A DNA stretch of 64,000 bases from Lachnospiraceae bacterium. GTDB lineage: Bacteria; Bacillota; Clostridia; Lachnospirales; Lachnospiraceae. Shown one piece after another: positions 55,165 through 64,000 of this stretch (positions are counted from its first letter, which is position 1; the number at the start of each line of letters is the position of its first letter). The stretch spans positions 124,001 through 188,000 of the forward strand of contig JAETQI010000001.1 of the NCBI GenBank assembly GCA_021770755.1, in the 5' to 3' direction. The notes under the pieces are model-generated. The model was given only the letters and a program-made list of their open reading frames with translations. It did no database searches and was not told the DNA's origin. Both the position numbers and the translations under genes were made by a program.

Positions 55165-55188
55165 GGATCGCGCAGCCGGGGATTTTTT
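55161..55188 (+). terminator. Terminator after the kinase gene
   Basis: CCCCGG pairs with CCGGGG (55176-55181) and is followed by six Ts. It overlaps the second LytTR repeat. Confidence 0.6.
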
Positions 55189-55253
55189 GTGTTATGATGT
55201 GGATACGTTACGGACAGGCTGGTGAAAAATAAAAAAAAGCGGGGGAGGTAACA

Positions 55254-57095
55254 ATGTTCAGAGAAATGGGTGAAGAAAAAAGTGGAAAAAAATACGGTGT
55301 ACTGAAAAATTCGCTTTTTATGCTGCAGGAAGCAAGGAAGAATGTGCCGAGTGTCATCTGGCTTGCCGTGCTGGACGGATTGATCGCTGTGGCGGTATCC
55401 GTGATCGAGCTGTATGTGGCGCCGTCGATCTTAAAAAATCTGGAAATGCACGGCACGCTGTCCGGTCTGCTGTCCACGATCCTGTTTTTTACGGCCGGCA
55501 TCACGGCAGCCAGTGCTGTTCAGGCGTATGTCTGGCAGAATATGCGATATGGGCGGATCGAGCTGCGCGACCATATCGTGACCCGGGTCCGGTACAAGAT
55601 GAGCACGAGTTCTTACCCGCTGCGGGAGAAGCAGGCGTTTATCAACCTGCTGGTCAAGGCAAATGATGCGCTCAATGACAACGATAAGGCGTCGGAAGCG
55701 ATCTGGACCACCTTCACGGGGCTTGTGCAGAACATACTGGGTTTTGCGATCTATCTGTATCTGCTCAAAAGCGTGGATCCTGTTGTGATCCTAGTGACAG
55801 TGGTCACGGCGGTGCTGGGGTATCTGGTCAACTACCGCGCCAACGAGTGGAATTACCGCCACAGGGAGGAAGAGGAGGAGATCTGCAAACATGTCCTGTA
55901 CGTTCAGGATGAGGCGCAGGACCGTTGTCTGGCGAAGGATATCCGCATCTTTGGGATGGGGGAATGGCTTTGCGGACTGCATGAAAAATACATGCGGCTG
56001 TACCTGGATTTTTCCAGGAGAAGGGAGCGGCGGTATCTTGCGGCGGATCTGACGGATCTCATACTGGGGATACTGCGCAATGGGATCGCATATTTTTATC
56101 TGCTGTACATGGTGCTGGACGGGAGGATCGGAGCCGCGGCGTTCTTGTTATATTTTGCGGCGGTCGGCGGGTTTACCACATGGATCGGCGGGATCATGGA
56201 AAATATAGCCACGCTCCACAGACAGGGTCTGGAACTGGAATCTGTCCGGGAATTTCTGGATTACAGGGAAATATTCCGCATGGAGGAGGGGATGCCGCTC
56301 AACTGGGAGCCTGGAGCATCGTACACGATCGAACTGCGGGATGTGAGCTTTCGGTACAGCGGATCTGAGGCGGAGCCTGCAAAGGAGGTGTTCTCCCATC
56401 TCAACCTCAGGATCCGTCCGGGCGAGAAGCTTGCGGTGGTGGGCTTAAACGGAGCGGGAAAGACGACACTGGTCAAGCTGATCTGCGGATTTTACGACCC
56501 GGACGAGGGCGAGGTGCTGCTCAACGGCGTCAATATCAAGGTGTATGACCGCAGGGATTACTATCGCCTGATCTCCGGCGTATTTCAGGATTTCTCTGTG
56601 ATCGCGTCGACGATCGCAGTCAATATCGCTCAGGATACACAAAAGATCGACATGGAGAGGGTCGCGGACTGCGTGGAAAAGGCGGGCCTGAAAAAGAAGA
56701 TCGAGTCCCTTCCCCGGAAGTATGATACGCTGCTTGACAGATTTGTCTACACGGAGGCTGTGGAGCTTTCCGGGGGAGAGCTGCAGCGGCTGATGATCGC
56801 GAGACTGCTGTATAAAGACAGTCCGATCGTGGTGCTGGATGAGCCGACTGCCGCGCTCGATCCGATCGCGGAGAGCGATATCTATCAGAAGTACAATACG
56901 CTTACAAGAGGAAAGAGTGCGGTCTTTATCTCACACAGACTTGCCTCAACCCGCTTCTGCGACAGGATCCTGCTGATCGAGGATGGACGGATCGCGGAGG
57001 AGGGCACGCACGAGGAGCTGCTCGCAAACGGGAAGCGCTACGCGGAGCTCTTTGAGCTGCAGAGCAGGTATTACCAGAAAACGGAACAGTTCTAG
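55254..57095 (+). CDS. ABC exporter, half 1 (permease plus ATP-binding)
   Basis: 613 aa. Six-helix membrane part (20-330), then the ATPase: Walker A VVGLNGAGKTTL, Q-loop VFQDFSV, signature ELSGGELQRL and Walker B IVVLDEPTAALDP. A heterodimer with the next gene is likely, since both are full half-transporters with 48 nt between them. No peptidase domain, so if it exports a peptide the leader is not cut here. GGGGGAGG precedes the ATG. Expression probably depends on the LytTR regulator. Confidence 0.88.
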   Translation: MFREMGEEKSGKKYGVLKNSLFMLQEARKNVPSVIWLAVLDGLIAVAVSVIELYVAPSILKNLEMHGTLSGLLSTILFFTAGITAASAVQAYVWQNMRYGRIELRDHIVTRVRYKMSTSSYPLREKQAFINLLVKANDALNDNDKASEAIWTTFTGLVQNILGFAIYLYLLKSVDPVVILVTVVTAVLGYLVNYRANEWNYRHREEEEEICKHVLYVQDEAQDRCLAKDIRIFGMGEWLCGLHEKYMRLYLDFSRRRERRYLAADLTDLILGILRNGIAYFYLLYMVLDGRIGAAAFLLYFAAVGGFTTWIGGIMENIATLHRQGLELESVREFLDYREIFRMEEGMPLNWEPGASYTIELRDVSFRYSGSEAEPAKEVFSHLNLRIRPGEKLAVVGLNGAGKTTLVKLICGFYDPDEGEVLLNGVNIKVYDRRDYYRLISGVFQDFSVIASTIAVNIAQDTQKIDMERVADCVEKAGLKKKIESLPRKYDTLLDRFVYTEAVELSGGELQRLMIARLLYKDSPIVVLDEPTAALDPIAESDIYQKYNTLTRGKSAVFISHRLASTRFCDRILLIEDGRIAEEGTHEELLANGKRYAELFELQSRYYQKTEQF

Positions 57096-57142
57096 ACCGC
57101 CGGAAGATGTCGTCAAGGACCTTAAGTCAGGAGGATCGTATT

Positions 57143-59041
57143 ATGATGAGCGAAGAAACGATTGAAAAAATCTCGTGGAAGGAGAAGTTTCAGTTGAGCA
57201 GGCGCGCGTTTGTGCTGTGGTACAGGGAGTATCCGGCGCTGTTTGCCGCGACTGCACTGTACTGCCTGCTCAACGCTGTATTTCCGTATATAACACTGTA
57301 CTTTTCGGCACAGCTTTTAAATGAGCTGGCGGGGGCGCGGCAGAAGGAACTGCTGATACAGAAGATCGTGATACTGCTTGCGGCGGAGGCTGTCGTGCTG
57401 CTGCTCAGGGCAGTGGTCTTTCGCTGGAAGAGCACGCTGTCCGATGGGACCTGTATCTATCTTTATGGCCGCAGGAGACAGTTTGAGAAACTGCTCTCCA
57501 TGGATTTTTGTGATGCGGAATCTTCTGAGACACAGGCATTGCTGCGCGAGGTGCAGCAGACAGCAAAGTGGCGGAATTATGGTGTGCGGAGGGTGTACAC
57601 GCAGTTTCAGCAGTTTCTGGAAGCGCTGTTCCGGCTGCTGGGCGGGATCGCCCTGTCTGTATCCCTGTTCCGTCTTCCGGTCCGGGCAGATGCGGGGCGG
57701 CTTGTCGTGCTCAACCACCCTGGGTTTATCGGACTGCTGGTATTGCTCCTGTGTGGTGTGACATTGGTCTCACCGTGGCTGGAGACGGTCGGCAAGAAGT
57801 GTGTGATCCAATGCGAGGAGGAATTAAAGCTCGGCAACCGTTTTTTCAATTTCTTTGCGGCTCTGATGAGTGAGGATAAGCGCGCACTTGATGTGCGGTT
57901 ATACGGTCAGGAGCGCTTTTTTGACCAGTTGAGTACGATCCAGAGTAATTTCGGGTCACACTCAAAGATCGCCCGGTTTTCAAGGGGAAGGATGGGGATC
58001 GCCAGCGCGGCGTCGGCGGCATTATCGAGGCTCTTTGGCGGATGCATCTATCTGTTTGTCTGCCTCAAAGCGTGGGGAGGCGCCTTTGGCATCGGTTCTG
58101 TCACACAGTATATCGGAGCGGTCACTGCGATGTCAGGCGGGATGGCGAAGCTCCTGGAGCTTGTGGGAGATGCCGGCATCAACGCCTATTATCTGAAACG
58201 GGAATTTCTGTTTCTCGATATTCCGAACAGGATGTATCAGGGTTCGCTCACGGTGGAGAAGCGCTCTGACAAGAATTACGAGGTGGAGTTTCGCGATGTG
58301 AGTTTCCGCTATCCGAACACAGAGGTGTATGCGCTGAGAAATATATCCCTGAAATTCAGGGTCGGCGAGCGCCTTGCGCTGGTCGGGCAGAACGGTTCCG
58401 GCAAGACGACCTTTATCAAACTGCTGTGCCGTCTGTACGATCCGACGGAGGGGAAGATCCTGCTCAACGGGATCGATATCCGCAAGTACGATTACCGGGA
58501 ATATATGGGGGTGTTTTCCGTGGTATTTCAGGATTTTCAGATGCTTGCCTATTCTGTGGGGCAGAATATCGCTGCAAGTGAGACATACGACAGGCAAAAA
58601 GCAGAGGGCTGCTGCCGCAAAGCCGGTTTCTGGGAGCGTGTGGAGACGATGCAGGCGGGGCTGGATACGATATTGTACAAGAACCTGTCGGAGGACGGCG
58701 TGGAGATTTCCGGCGGTGAGGAGCAGAAGCTTGCGATCGCGCGCGCGATGTACCGTGATTCGGCGTTCTTGATTCTCGACGAGCCGACTGCCGCGCTCGA
58801 TCCGATGGCGGAGTACGAGATCTACACACGTCTGAATGAGATCGTTGAGGACAGGACGGCGGTCTATATCAGCCACCGCCTGTCTTCCTGTCGGTTCTGT
58901 GATGAGATCATTGTATTCCATGAGGGGAGGATGGTACAGCAGGGCGATCATGAGACACTGCTGGCACAGGAGGGCGGCAAGTACAGCGAGCTGTGGAATG
59001 CGCAGGCGCAGTACTATGTCGCGGATGGAGCGCAGCCTTGA
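57143..59041 (+). CDS. ABC exporter, half 2 (permease plus ATP-binding)
   Basis: 632 aa. Same layout: membrane part to about residue 360, Walker A LVGQNGSGKTTF, Q-loop VFQDFQM, signature EISGGEEQKL and Walker B FLILDEPTAALDP. ATG 57143 follows AGGAGG by 8 nt; an earlier in-frame ATG has no site. It forms the second half of a heterodimeric exporter. No small bacteriocin-like gene was found in this operon, so the cargo is unknown. Confidence 0.88.
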   Translation: MMSEETIEKISWKEKFQLSRRAFVLWYREYPALFAATALYCLLNAVFPYITLYFSAQLLNELAGARQKELLIQKIVILLAAEAVVLLLRAVVFRWKSTLSDGTCIYLYGRRRQFEKLLSMDFCDAESSETQALLREVQQTAKWRNYGVRRVYTQFQQFLEALFRLLGGIALSVSLFRLPVRADAGRLVVLNHPGFIGLLVLLLCGVTLVSPWLETVGKKCVIQCEEELKLGNRFFNFFAALMSEDKRALDVRLYGQERFFDQLSTIQSNFGSHSKIARFSRGRMGIASAASAALSRLFGGCIYLFVCLKAWGGAFGIGSVTQYIGAVTAMSGGMAKLLELVGDAGINAYYLKREFLFLDIPNRMYQGSLTVEKRSDKNYEVEFRDVSFRYPNTEVYALRNISLKFRVGERLALVGQNGSGKTTFIKLLCRLYDPTEGKILLNGIDIRKYDYREYMGVFSVVFQDFQMLAYSVGQNIAASETYDRQKAEGCCRKAGFWERVETMQAGLDTILYKNLSEDGVEISGGEEQKLAIARAMYRDSAFLILDEPTAALDPMAEYEIYTRLNEIVEDRTAVYISHRLSSCRFCDEIIVFHEGRMVQQGDHETLLAQEGGKYSELWNAQAQYYVADGAQP

Positions 59042-59044
59042 ATT

Positions 59045-61621
59045 TTATGCCGCCGTCTCCCGCAGTCTTTCGACAATGCTCTGTCGCTCGACAGCATTCA
59101 GCACTGGCAGCGGCAGCAGGATTCCCACCAATAACAGTATTGGGATCGTGACGGCAAGCGGCAGCAGTGTGAAATGGTACGTGAAAAACCACAGGCTCCT
59201 GGCGACTGTGCCGGAGACCAGCGCTGATATAGCTGTGCCTGCCAGAATGGATACCAGCCCTGACGAGGCGGTGTAGGCAAGTCCCTCGATGACCAGCATT
59301 TTCCGCAGTTGTCCTGTCGTCATGCCGACGGACTGGAGCATTGCAAATTCCCGCCTGCGCGTGAGGATGCTCGTGAGCATCGAGTTGACGAAATTCAGCA
59401 CACCGATCATGCCGATGATGAGGCTTAGCATGCCGCCGACCAGAAACAAGGTGCTGCGCAGTCCCTCAAAGTGTTCTATGTTCGTACTTTTGGAGGAGTA
59501 TGTCATCGTCGGCTCTACGTTCTCCGTATAGTTTTGCAGGAACGCTTCCATCGATGCCTCAAAACCGTCCTCGACATCGCACACGTACATCATTGTGCCG
59601 GGATCTGCTGTCATTGTCTTATAGACTTCGGCGGGCAGATAGTAGGAGTGCGGATAAAACATGCGGCAGGAGTTGGTATAGGTGCTGACTGCGACCTTTG
59701 CCATGACTTCGCAGGGATATTCTGTGTACTCATTTTCGTATATGCTCTCACCGTTTCCCCTGTAATTGCAGAGCGTCACGGTATCCCCGATCCCGTAGTG
59801 GGATGTCTGCCACTCGGGCTGGTGGTTATCGTCCAGTTTGACACCCTCGAGGATATATTTGCCGGTCTTTAACTTTTCATAGTCGATCTCACCTTCGAGA
59901 ACCTGCAGATTGCTGAGCGGGAAGTCTTCCAGCCCGTAGACTGCGCAGAAATAGTTTCCATTTTCATCTTCGTTGTCAGCCCGTGCGGGCGTTTCATTCT
60001 CGTGCGGTTTTACCCTGAAACATTCGGCGTCCCTGATATTCGCAAAAAAGCGCCCGCCCCTTTGAAATCCCTCCTGCTGTTCGATCGAAGCGATCATGCT
60101 GTCGGTCACAGTGTCGTCGTCCCCGCCGCAGTATGTGTGATTGACAAGGCTTGCGTGGGAGACGAGAAAATCCGTCTCGACAAAGGTCGACAGGTATTTA
60201 TCCATATCAAAGCCGATGCTGAGCGTGTAGACGGTATTGAACAGCACCAGGGACAGCGACATCGACACGACCACGAGTGCGGTGCGCTTTTTGCTTCTGC
60301 CCAGGTTTGCCATCGCCATGCCGATGATCTTTGCACCGTTTCTTGACCTGCGGCTTTTTTTCCTGATCGTCGTGCTGTCGGTGTAGCGCACAGCCTCAAC
60401 AGGCGACACGCCTGCGGCGATGCGGCCGGGTCTTGCCGTGCTGACTGCCACAGTGACCAGGGCAAAGACTGTGCTTCCCGCAAAGATGAGCGGGTTTGCG
60501 CTTGTGGTGAAAGTTGAACCTGTGTAGTTGGTGTTGTTCATGAGCAGCGGGACCAGTGCTGTCCCGATAAAAAATCCGAGAAAAAGCCCGATCGGAATGC
60601 CGATGCAGGACAGGATCAATGCCTGTCTGCGGATGATCATTTTGATCTGTCTGCTGGTTGTTCCGATCGTCTTGAGCAGACCGTAAAATCGGATGTCTCT
60701 GGTGACGGATATCTGAAAAATGTTGTAGATGATCAGATAGCCTGTCAGTATGATCAGCAGGGCCGCAGCCAGCGCGCCTGTCACAGTCGGCAGATCGAAG
60801 TCAAAATTGCTGGAGAGGTACGACCAGTTGACGTTGCATTCGATATAATCCGGCGCGTTTTCGTCCATGGAACAGCCGCTCTCCGTGATCACGCGCTCCA
60901 CCTTTTTCTCGAGTCCGAGCGAACTTCGGAACATGATATAGCTGTTTATGGCGCCAGTCAATTCGCAGTTTTCCCGATAACTGTTGTAGAGCTCATCGAT
61001 GTGTGCGTCTGTGTACGCTTTGGAGACGACCATGATCGACACCAAGTTGAAGGCCGGGTCGGCTTCCCACCAGCCCGACAGCACAAATTCCCGCTCCACG
61101 ATCTTTCCGCCGTGGAGTTTGAGCCGAAAGGTCACAGGCGCACCGATCTCCTCGGGCAGTCCGAGCATTTTCATTGCCCTGGTGTCCATGATGATCTCGT
61201 TTTCCTGTTCCGGCTTCCGCCCGTGTGTGGGAACACAGAAGCCAAGTTCCATTCCGACATCGTTCATGTAATAGATCTCGGCATGGCGTTTTAACAGTGC
61301 GTCGCTCTCCACGCTCTCACATATGATCCTGTTGTACGAGATCCTGTCGATCAGCGGATGATCTCTGACTGCCTCAAACTGTTCGTCCGTGATATATTTG
61401 AGGCACGCCATGCCGTCGCCGCCTGCCTGGCGCATCGTCTGCTGCTGTATATTTTCCACCAGTCCGCTGCCGACTGTAAACAGTGCGGTGAACAGGATCG
61501 CGGTGAGTGCGATCGCGATCACTGCGATAAGATTCCGCGAGGCGTTGGCTTTGAAGCTGCGGCTGGAGAGGCGGCGGACGGCCTGTTTGTTGTTCACTTC
61601 ATACATGTTCACATTAATCAT
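59045..61621 (-). CDS. FtsX-family ABC transporter permease
   Basis: 858 aa, minus strand. One N-terminal membrane helix, a large outer domain (60-275), three helices ([20 protein letters not shown] onward), a second outer domain (about 460-740) and a final set of helices ([20 protein letters not shown]). This two-repeat FtsX layout is that of peptide-antibiotic detoxification permeases (longer than classic BceB). ATG 61621 overlaps the ATPase gene by 8 nt; a GTG a few codons earlier is less likely. Confidence 0.85.
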   Translation of the reverse strand: MINVNMYEVNNKQAVRRLSSRSFKANASRNLIAVIAIALTAILFTALFTVGSGLVENIQQQTMRQAGGDGMACLKYITDEQFEAVRDHPLIDRISYNRIICESVESDALLKRHAEIYYMNDVGMELGFCVPTHGRKPEQENEIIMDTRAMKMLGLPEEIGAPVTFRLKLHGGKIVEREFVLSGWWEADPAFNLVSIMVVSKAYTDAHIDELYNSYRENCELTGAINSYIMFRSSLGLEKKVERVITESGCSMDENAPDYIECNVNWSYLSSNFDFDLPTVTGALAAALLIILTGYLIIYNIFQISVTRDIRFYGLLKTIGTTSRQIKMIIRRQALILSCIGIPIGLFLGFFIGTALVPLLMNNTNYTGSTFTTSANPLIFAGSTVFALVTVAVSTARPGRIAAGVSPVEAVRYTDSTTIRKKSRRSRNGAKIIGMAMANLGRSKKRTALVVVSMSLSLVLFNTVYTLSIGFDMDKYLSTFVETDFLVSHASLVNHTYCGGDDDTVTDSMIASIEQQEGFQRGGRFFANIRDAECFRVKPHENETPARADNEDENGNYFCAVYGLEDFPLSNLQVLEGEIDYEKLKTGKYILEGVKLDDNHQPEWQTSHYGIGDTVTLCNYRGNGESIYENEYTEYPCEVMAKVAVSTYTNSCRMFYPHSYYLPAEVYKTMTADPGTMMYVCDVEDGFEASMEAFLQNYTENVEPTMTYSSKSTNIEHFEGLRSTLFLVGGMLSLIIGMIGVLNFVNSMLTSILTRRREFAMLQSVGMTTGQLRKMLVIEGLAYTASSGLVSILAGTAISALVSGTVARSLWFFTYHFTLLPLAVTIPILLLVGILLPLPVLNAVERQSIVERLRETAA

Positions 61622-62291
61622 GGCTGCCACCTGCGATCTTTCCGTCCTCGATCCTTATGATCCGGTCTGCCATCTGTGCGATCTCCTCGTTGTGTGTGAT
61701 CATCACCATCGTCTGTGAGAAGCGCTCGCTTGTCACCTTCAACAGTCCCATGACGTCAAGACTTGTCCTGCTGTCAAGATTTCCGGTCGGTTCGTCGGCG
61801 AGAATGATGGCGGGCTTTGACGCCAGTGCGCGGGCGATCGCGACGCGCTGCTGCTGTCCGCCCGAGAGCTGGTTTGGCAGGCTGTTGATCTTTCCGGTGA
61901 GACCGAGTGTCTCCATGATGTTTTCAATGTGGGTCTTGTCGATCCTGTTGCCGTCGAGCTCGATCGGCAGGACGATATTCTCATAGACGTTCAGCACGGG
62001 GACGAGATTGTAGCTCTGAAAGACAAAGCCGATCTTGCGCCGGCGGAAGATGGTCAGGGAGTCGTCTTTTAAGGAAAAGATATTTTTGCCCTCCACCTCG
62101 ACGGTGCCGCCGGTCGGTCTGTCGAGACCGCCCAGCATGTGCAGGAGCGTTGATTTGCCGCTGCCAGATGTTCCTACGATCGCGGCAAATTCGCCGTCTG
62201 TCACCGACAGATCGACGCCGTCCAGCGCCTTGACGATCGTGTCGCCGCTGCCGTAGTATTTTTTCAGGTTTGTAGTTTTCAGGATGTCCAT
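61614..62291 (-). CDS. ABC transporter ATPase of the FtsX-type system
   Basis: 225 aa. Walker [11 protein letters not shown]-loop [10 protein letters not shown], signature [16 protein letters not shown] and Walker [14 protein letters not shown], the MacB/BceA/LolD branch that powers FtsX-family permeases. GGAGG precedes its ATG. An inverted repeat lies upstream (62318-62342), and the kinase and regulator genes precede it on the same strand with 130 nt between. Confidence 0.92.
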   Translation of the reverse strand: MDILKTTNLKKYYGSGDTIVKALDGVDLSVTDGEFAAIVGTSGSGKSTLLHMLGGLDRPTGGTVEVEGKNIFSLKDDSLTIFRRRKIGFVFQSYNLVPVLNVYENIVLPIELDGNRIDKTHIENIMETLGLTGKINSLPNQLSGGQQQRVAIARALASKPAIILADEPTGNLDSRTSLDVMGLLKVTSERFSQTMVMITHNEEIAQMADRIIRIEDGKIAGGSHD

Positions 62292-62317
62292 TGTGATACC
62301 TCCGTATGCAAATACTC

Positions 62318-62342
62318 AGGAACTGTAAGTGATACAGTTCCT
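62318..62342. promoter_or_regulatory. Inverted repeat AGGAACTGT-N7-ACAGTTCCT before the transporter operon
   Basis: Perfect 9-nt arms, 7-nt spacer, 27 nt before the ATPase ATG on the minus strand. It is the kind of dyad bound by an OmpR-type regulator, but AGGAACTGT also matches the ends of the MITE-like element at 47414. Confidence 0.5.
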
Positions 62343-62421
62343 TACATACGCTATGATATCAGATGATTCTGTCTCAATGCTTTCTGTATTCTTACAGTTT
62401 TGACAGATTTGAAACAGCTCC

Positions 62422-63315
62422 TTATTTTTTGGGCAGGAATACGGAGAACACAGAACCAGTGCCTTTGCTGGAGGTTACTTTGATATATCCGCCTTCCTTT
62501 GCCACGATCTCACGCGCCAGATACAGTCCGATCCCCACGCCGCGCTCGTCGCGCACTTCCGGAGAGCGGTAGAAGCGTGTGAATATCTTTGCGGTCTCCT
62601 CCTCCGACATGCCGATGCCGGTGTCTGCGATATCGATGCGCGCAAACATTTCGTACTCCCGCGCGCTGATGGTGATGGCGCCGCCGGCAGGAGTGTATTT
62701 GACCGCGTTATCGACGATGTTTGAGATGGCTTCGAGCGTCCACTTAAAGTCAAATACTGCCGAACAATCCGGGATCGGATCGATCTGCCAGCGGATCCCT
62801 TTTGCGTCTGCAGCGTCGCTGCAGTCGACACATTCGACCAGCTTTCTGATACTGTTTTCCTCTGGCGCGACGTTTATGATACCGTTTTCCAGACGGGAGG
62901 CCTTGATCAGGGATGCGGTCAGGAAACTTAGTTTTTCTGTTTGCTCTTCAATCTGCGATGCGAGTCTGCGGGTGCTGTCGTCCAGACAGGGAGATTCCTT
63001 TAGGAGCTGGGAATACAATAAGATATTGGATACCGGCGTCTTGGTCTGGTGGGATATATCCGAGATCAGCGTCTTGATGCTGTCCTTTTCGGCGTTGATC
63101 TGTCTGAGGGAGGTGTTTCCCGACGACAGATAACGGTACATTTTGGACTCTATTTTGGACAGTTTTTTCTCGGTAAAGGTGTGTTCGGTAAAGGTATCGT
63201 CAATCGCGCTGTCGATCATTTTGTCAAGGGTGGACAGTATCTTTGACGTGTACCGATACAGCGCGGCAATGACCGCGAGCAGGATCAGCAGGATCAGTCC
63301 ATATAGATACTTCAT
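62422..63315 (-). CDS. Sensor histidine kinase of the transporter module
   Basis: 297 aa. One or two short helices at the N-terminus (YLYGLILLILLAVIAALY), no large outer domain, then HisKA with LISDISHQTKTPVSNIL and HATPase_c (NIVDNAVKYTP; DTGIGM; GVGIGLYLARE). Kinases with no sensor domain often rely on their transporter for input. The ATG at 63315 overlaps the regulator stop (ATGA). Confidence 0.9.
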   Translation of the reverse strand: MKYLYGLILLILLAVIAALYRYTSKILSTLDKMIDSAIDDTFTEHTFTEKKLSKIESKMYRYLSSGNTSLRQINAEKDSIKTLISDISHQTKTPVSNILLYSQLLKESPCLDDSTRRLASQIEEQTEKLSFLTASLIKASRLENGIINVAPEENSIRKLVECVDCSDAADAKGIRWQIDPIPDCSAVFDFKWTLEAISNIVDNAVKYTPAGGAITISAREYEMFARIDIADTGIGMSEEETAKIFTRFYRSPEVRDERGVGIGLYLAREIVAKEGGYIKVTSSKGTGSVFSVFLPKK

Positions 63316-63977
63316 GATCCGCTGGTTCCTTTCTGCTGTTCCCACACATAACCGATGCCGTAGACGGATCGGATCGGCACACTGGTTATTTTCTGCCGCA
63401 GCCTCTTCACGGCGACGGACAGCGCATTCTCCTCCACAAACTCCGCATTGTCGGTCCAGACGCGGTCGAGCAGCATCTCGCGCGGCAGAGTGCGCCCCGG
63501 ATTCTGCACGAAGATCTTCAGGAGCCGCTGTTCTGTCTTGCTGAGCTCGACTGGTGTGCTGTCGACGAGAAATTTCATGTTGTCGAAATCAAACTCGTAT
63601 CGGTCAGTGCGGAATACAGCATTGTCGGTCTGTCTGCGCCGCAGGACCGCGTTCACCCGTGCGCGCAGGACTGCGAGTGAAAAGGGTTTTGTGATATAGT
63701 CGTCGGCTCCGGTCTCGAGACCCGTCACAATGTCGATCTCCATATCGTTGGCAGTCAGGAATATGATGGGAAGGCTGCTTGTCTGTCTGAGCTCGCGGCA
63801 GAAGTCGAGACCGCTGCCGTCGGGCAGGTTGATGTCGAGAATGATCAGATCGACACTGCTGTCCAACAGATTTCTTGCCTCTGCCAGACAAAACGCCTGC
63901 AGGATCACATCATTGCCAAGGGATAGCGCGATTCCGGTGTTTAAGGCTTTGTCGTCCTCGATGATCAGTATCTTCAT
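63312..63977 (-). CDS. OmpR-family response regulator
   Basis: 221 aa. Receiver with D8/D9-type acids (IIEDD), phospho-acceptor in LIILDINLPDG, and K in ITKPFS; the C-terminal winged helix ends in VYGIGYVWE. It starts the four-gene module and is coupled to the kinase by a 4-nt overlap. GAAGG site before the ATG. Most likely it activates the ABC transporter in response to an antimicrobial peptide. Confidence 0.93.
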   Translation of the reverse strand: MKILIIEDDKALNTGIALSLGNDVILQAFCLAEARNLLDSSVDLIILDINLPDGSGLDFCRELRQTSSLPIIFLTANDMEIDIVTGLETGADDYITKPFSLAVLRARVNAVLRRRQTDNAVFRTDRYEFDFDNMKFLVDSTPVELSKTEQRLLKIFVQNPGRTLPREMLLDRVWTDNAEFVEENALSVAVKRLRQKITSVPIRSVYGIGYVWEQQKGTSGS

Positions 63978-64000
63978 GATGATGTACCTTCTTATTGTCA

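Noticed and set aside
55118-55253. Small bacteriocin precursor gene before the ABC exporter
   Set aside because: No open frame with a leader-like peptide and ribosome site; the space holds a terminator and LytTR-type repeats.

Overview
The window looks like the chromosome of an anaerobic, low-oxygen-adapted Firmicute, most likely a Lachnospiraceae-type Clostridium relative. Shine-Dalgarno sites are GGAGG-like, and the gene set (2-oxoacid:ferredoxin oxidoreductase, rubrerythrin, CD3324-type regulator, LytTR/GHKL and BlaI/BlaR pairs, several MATE and ABC exporters) fits that group. Two base compositions are visible by eye. The region from about 22.8 kb onward is GC-rich (codons ending in G/C). 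Positions 1-22,475 and 51.8-53.5 kb are clearly AT-rich, and these two AT-rich blocks carry defence genes, so they look acquired. GC content was judged by eye, not calculated.

Region 1 (1-19,535) is a DNA phosphorothioation (backbone sulfur) modification and restriction island in one tight operon. In order it encodes the Fe-S tail of a PAPS-reductase/SspD-like protein (cut by the window edge), a DUF4007 SspB-like protein, an SspC-like P-loop ATPase, an SspA/DndA-like cysteine desulfurase, and DptF, DptG and DptH (DptH carries a PD-(D/E)XK-like motif and a HerA-like ATPase). It then has a second DUF4007-like protein paired with a second large P-loop ATPase. The duplicated DUF4007/ATPase pair, one on each side of DptFGH, is the strongest candidate for an under-described system. 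Region 2 (19,533-22,475) has a nested inverted-repeat structure followed by an OLD-like ATPase/TOPRIM-like gene pair. The island ends against a short 3' remnant of a chemoreceptor gene that closely matches the intact chemoreceptor immediately downstream.

Region 3 (22.7-39.2 kb) is mostly housekeeping and accessory metabolism: a chemoreceptor, an APC permease with universal-stress domains, a split chromate transporter, a two-gene fused 2-oxoacid:ferredoxin oxidoreductase, a MATE exporter, rubrerythrin, a RelB/RelE-type toxin-antitoxin pair, a DUF3160 lipoprotein and a CapA-like protein with an in-frame minisatellite. Region 4 (39.2-46.0 kb) is a Wadjet/MksBEF-type condensin operon (JetA, JetB, JetC) with no JetD, running into rarA.

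Region 5 (46.0-49.0 kb) is a patchwork of small regulators, a MITE-like imperfect inverted repeat, an XRE gene without a visible start, and an autoregulated XRE/membrane-protein pair. Region 6 (48.9-51.6 kb) is a BlaI/BlaR1-type pair with two matching operator copies at its promoter. Region 7 (51.8-53.5 kb) is a second AT-rich ATPase/TOPRIM-like pair. Region 8 (53.5-59.0 kb) is a LytTR response regulator, a soluble GHKL kinase and a heterodimeric ABC exporter, with tandem LytTR-type repeats before the exporter. Region 9 (59.0-64.0 kb, minus strand) is an OmpR-type two-component system with an FtsX-family ABC transporter, in the style of peptide-antibiotic detoxification modules.
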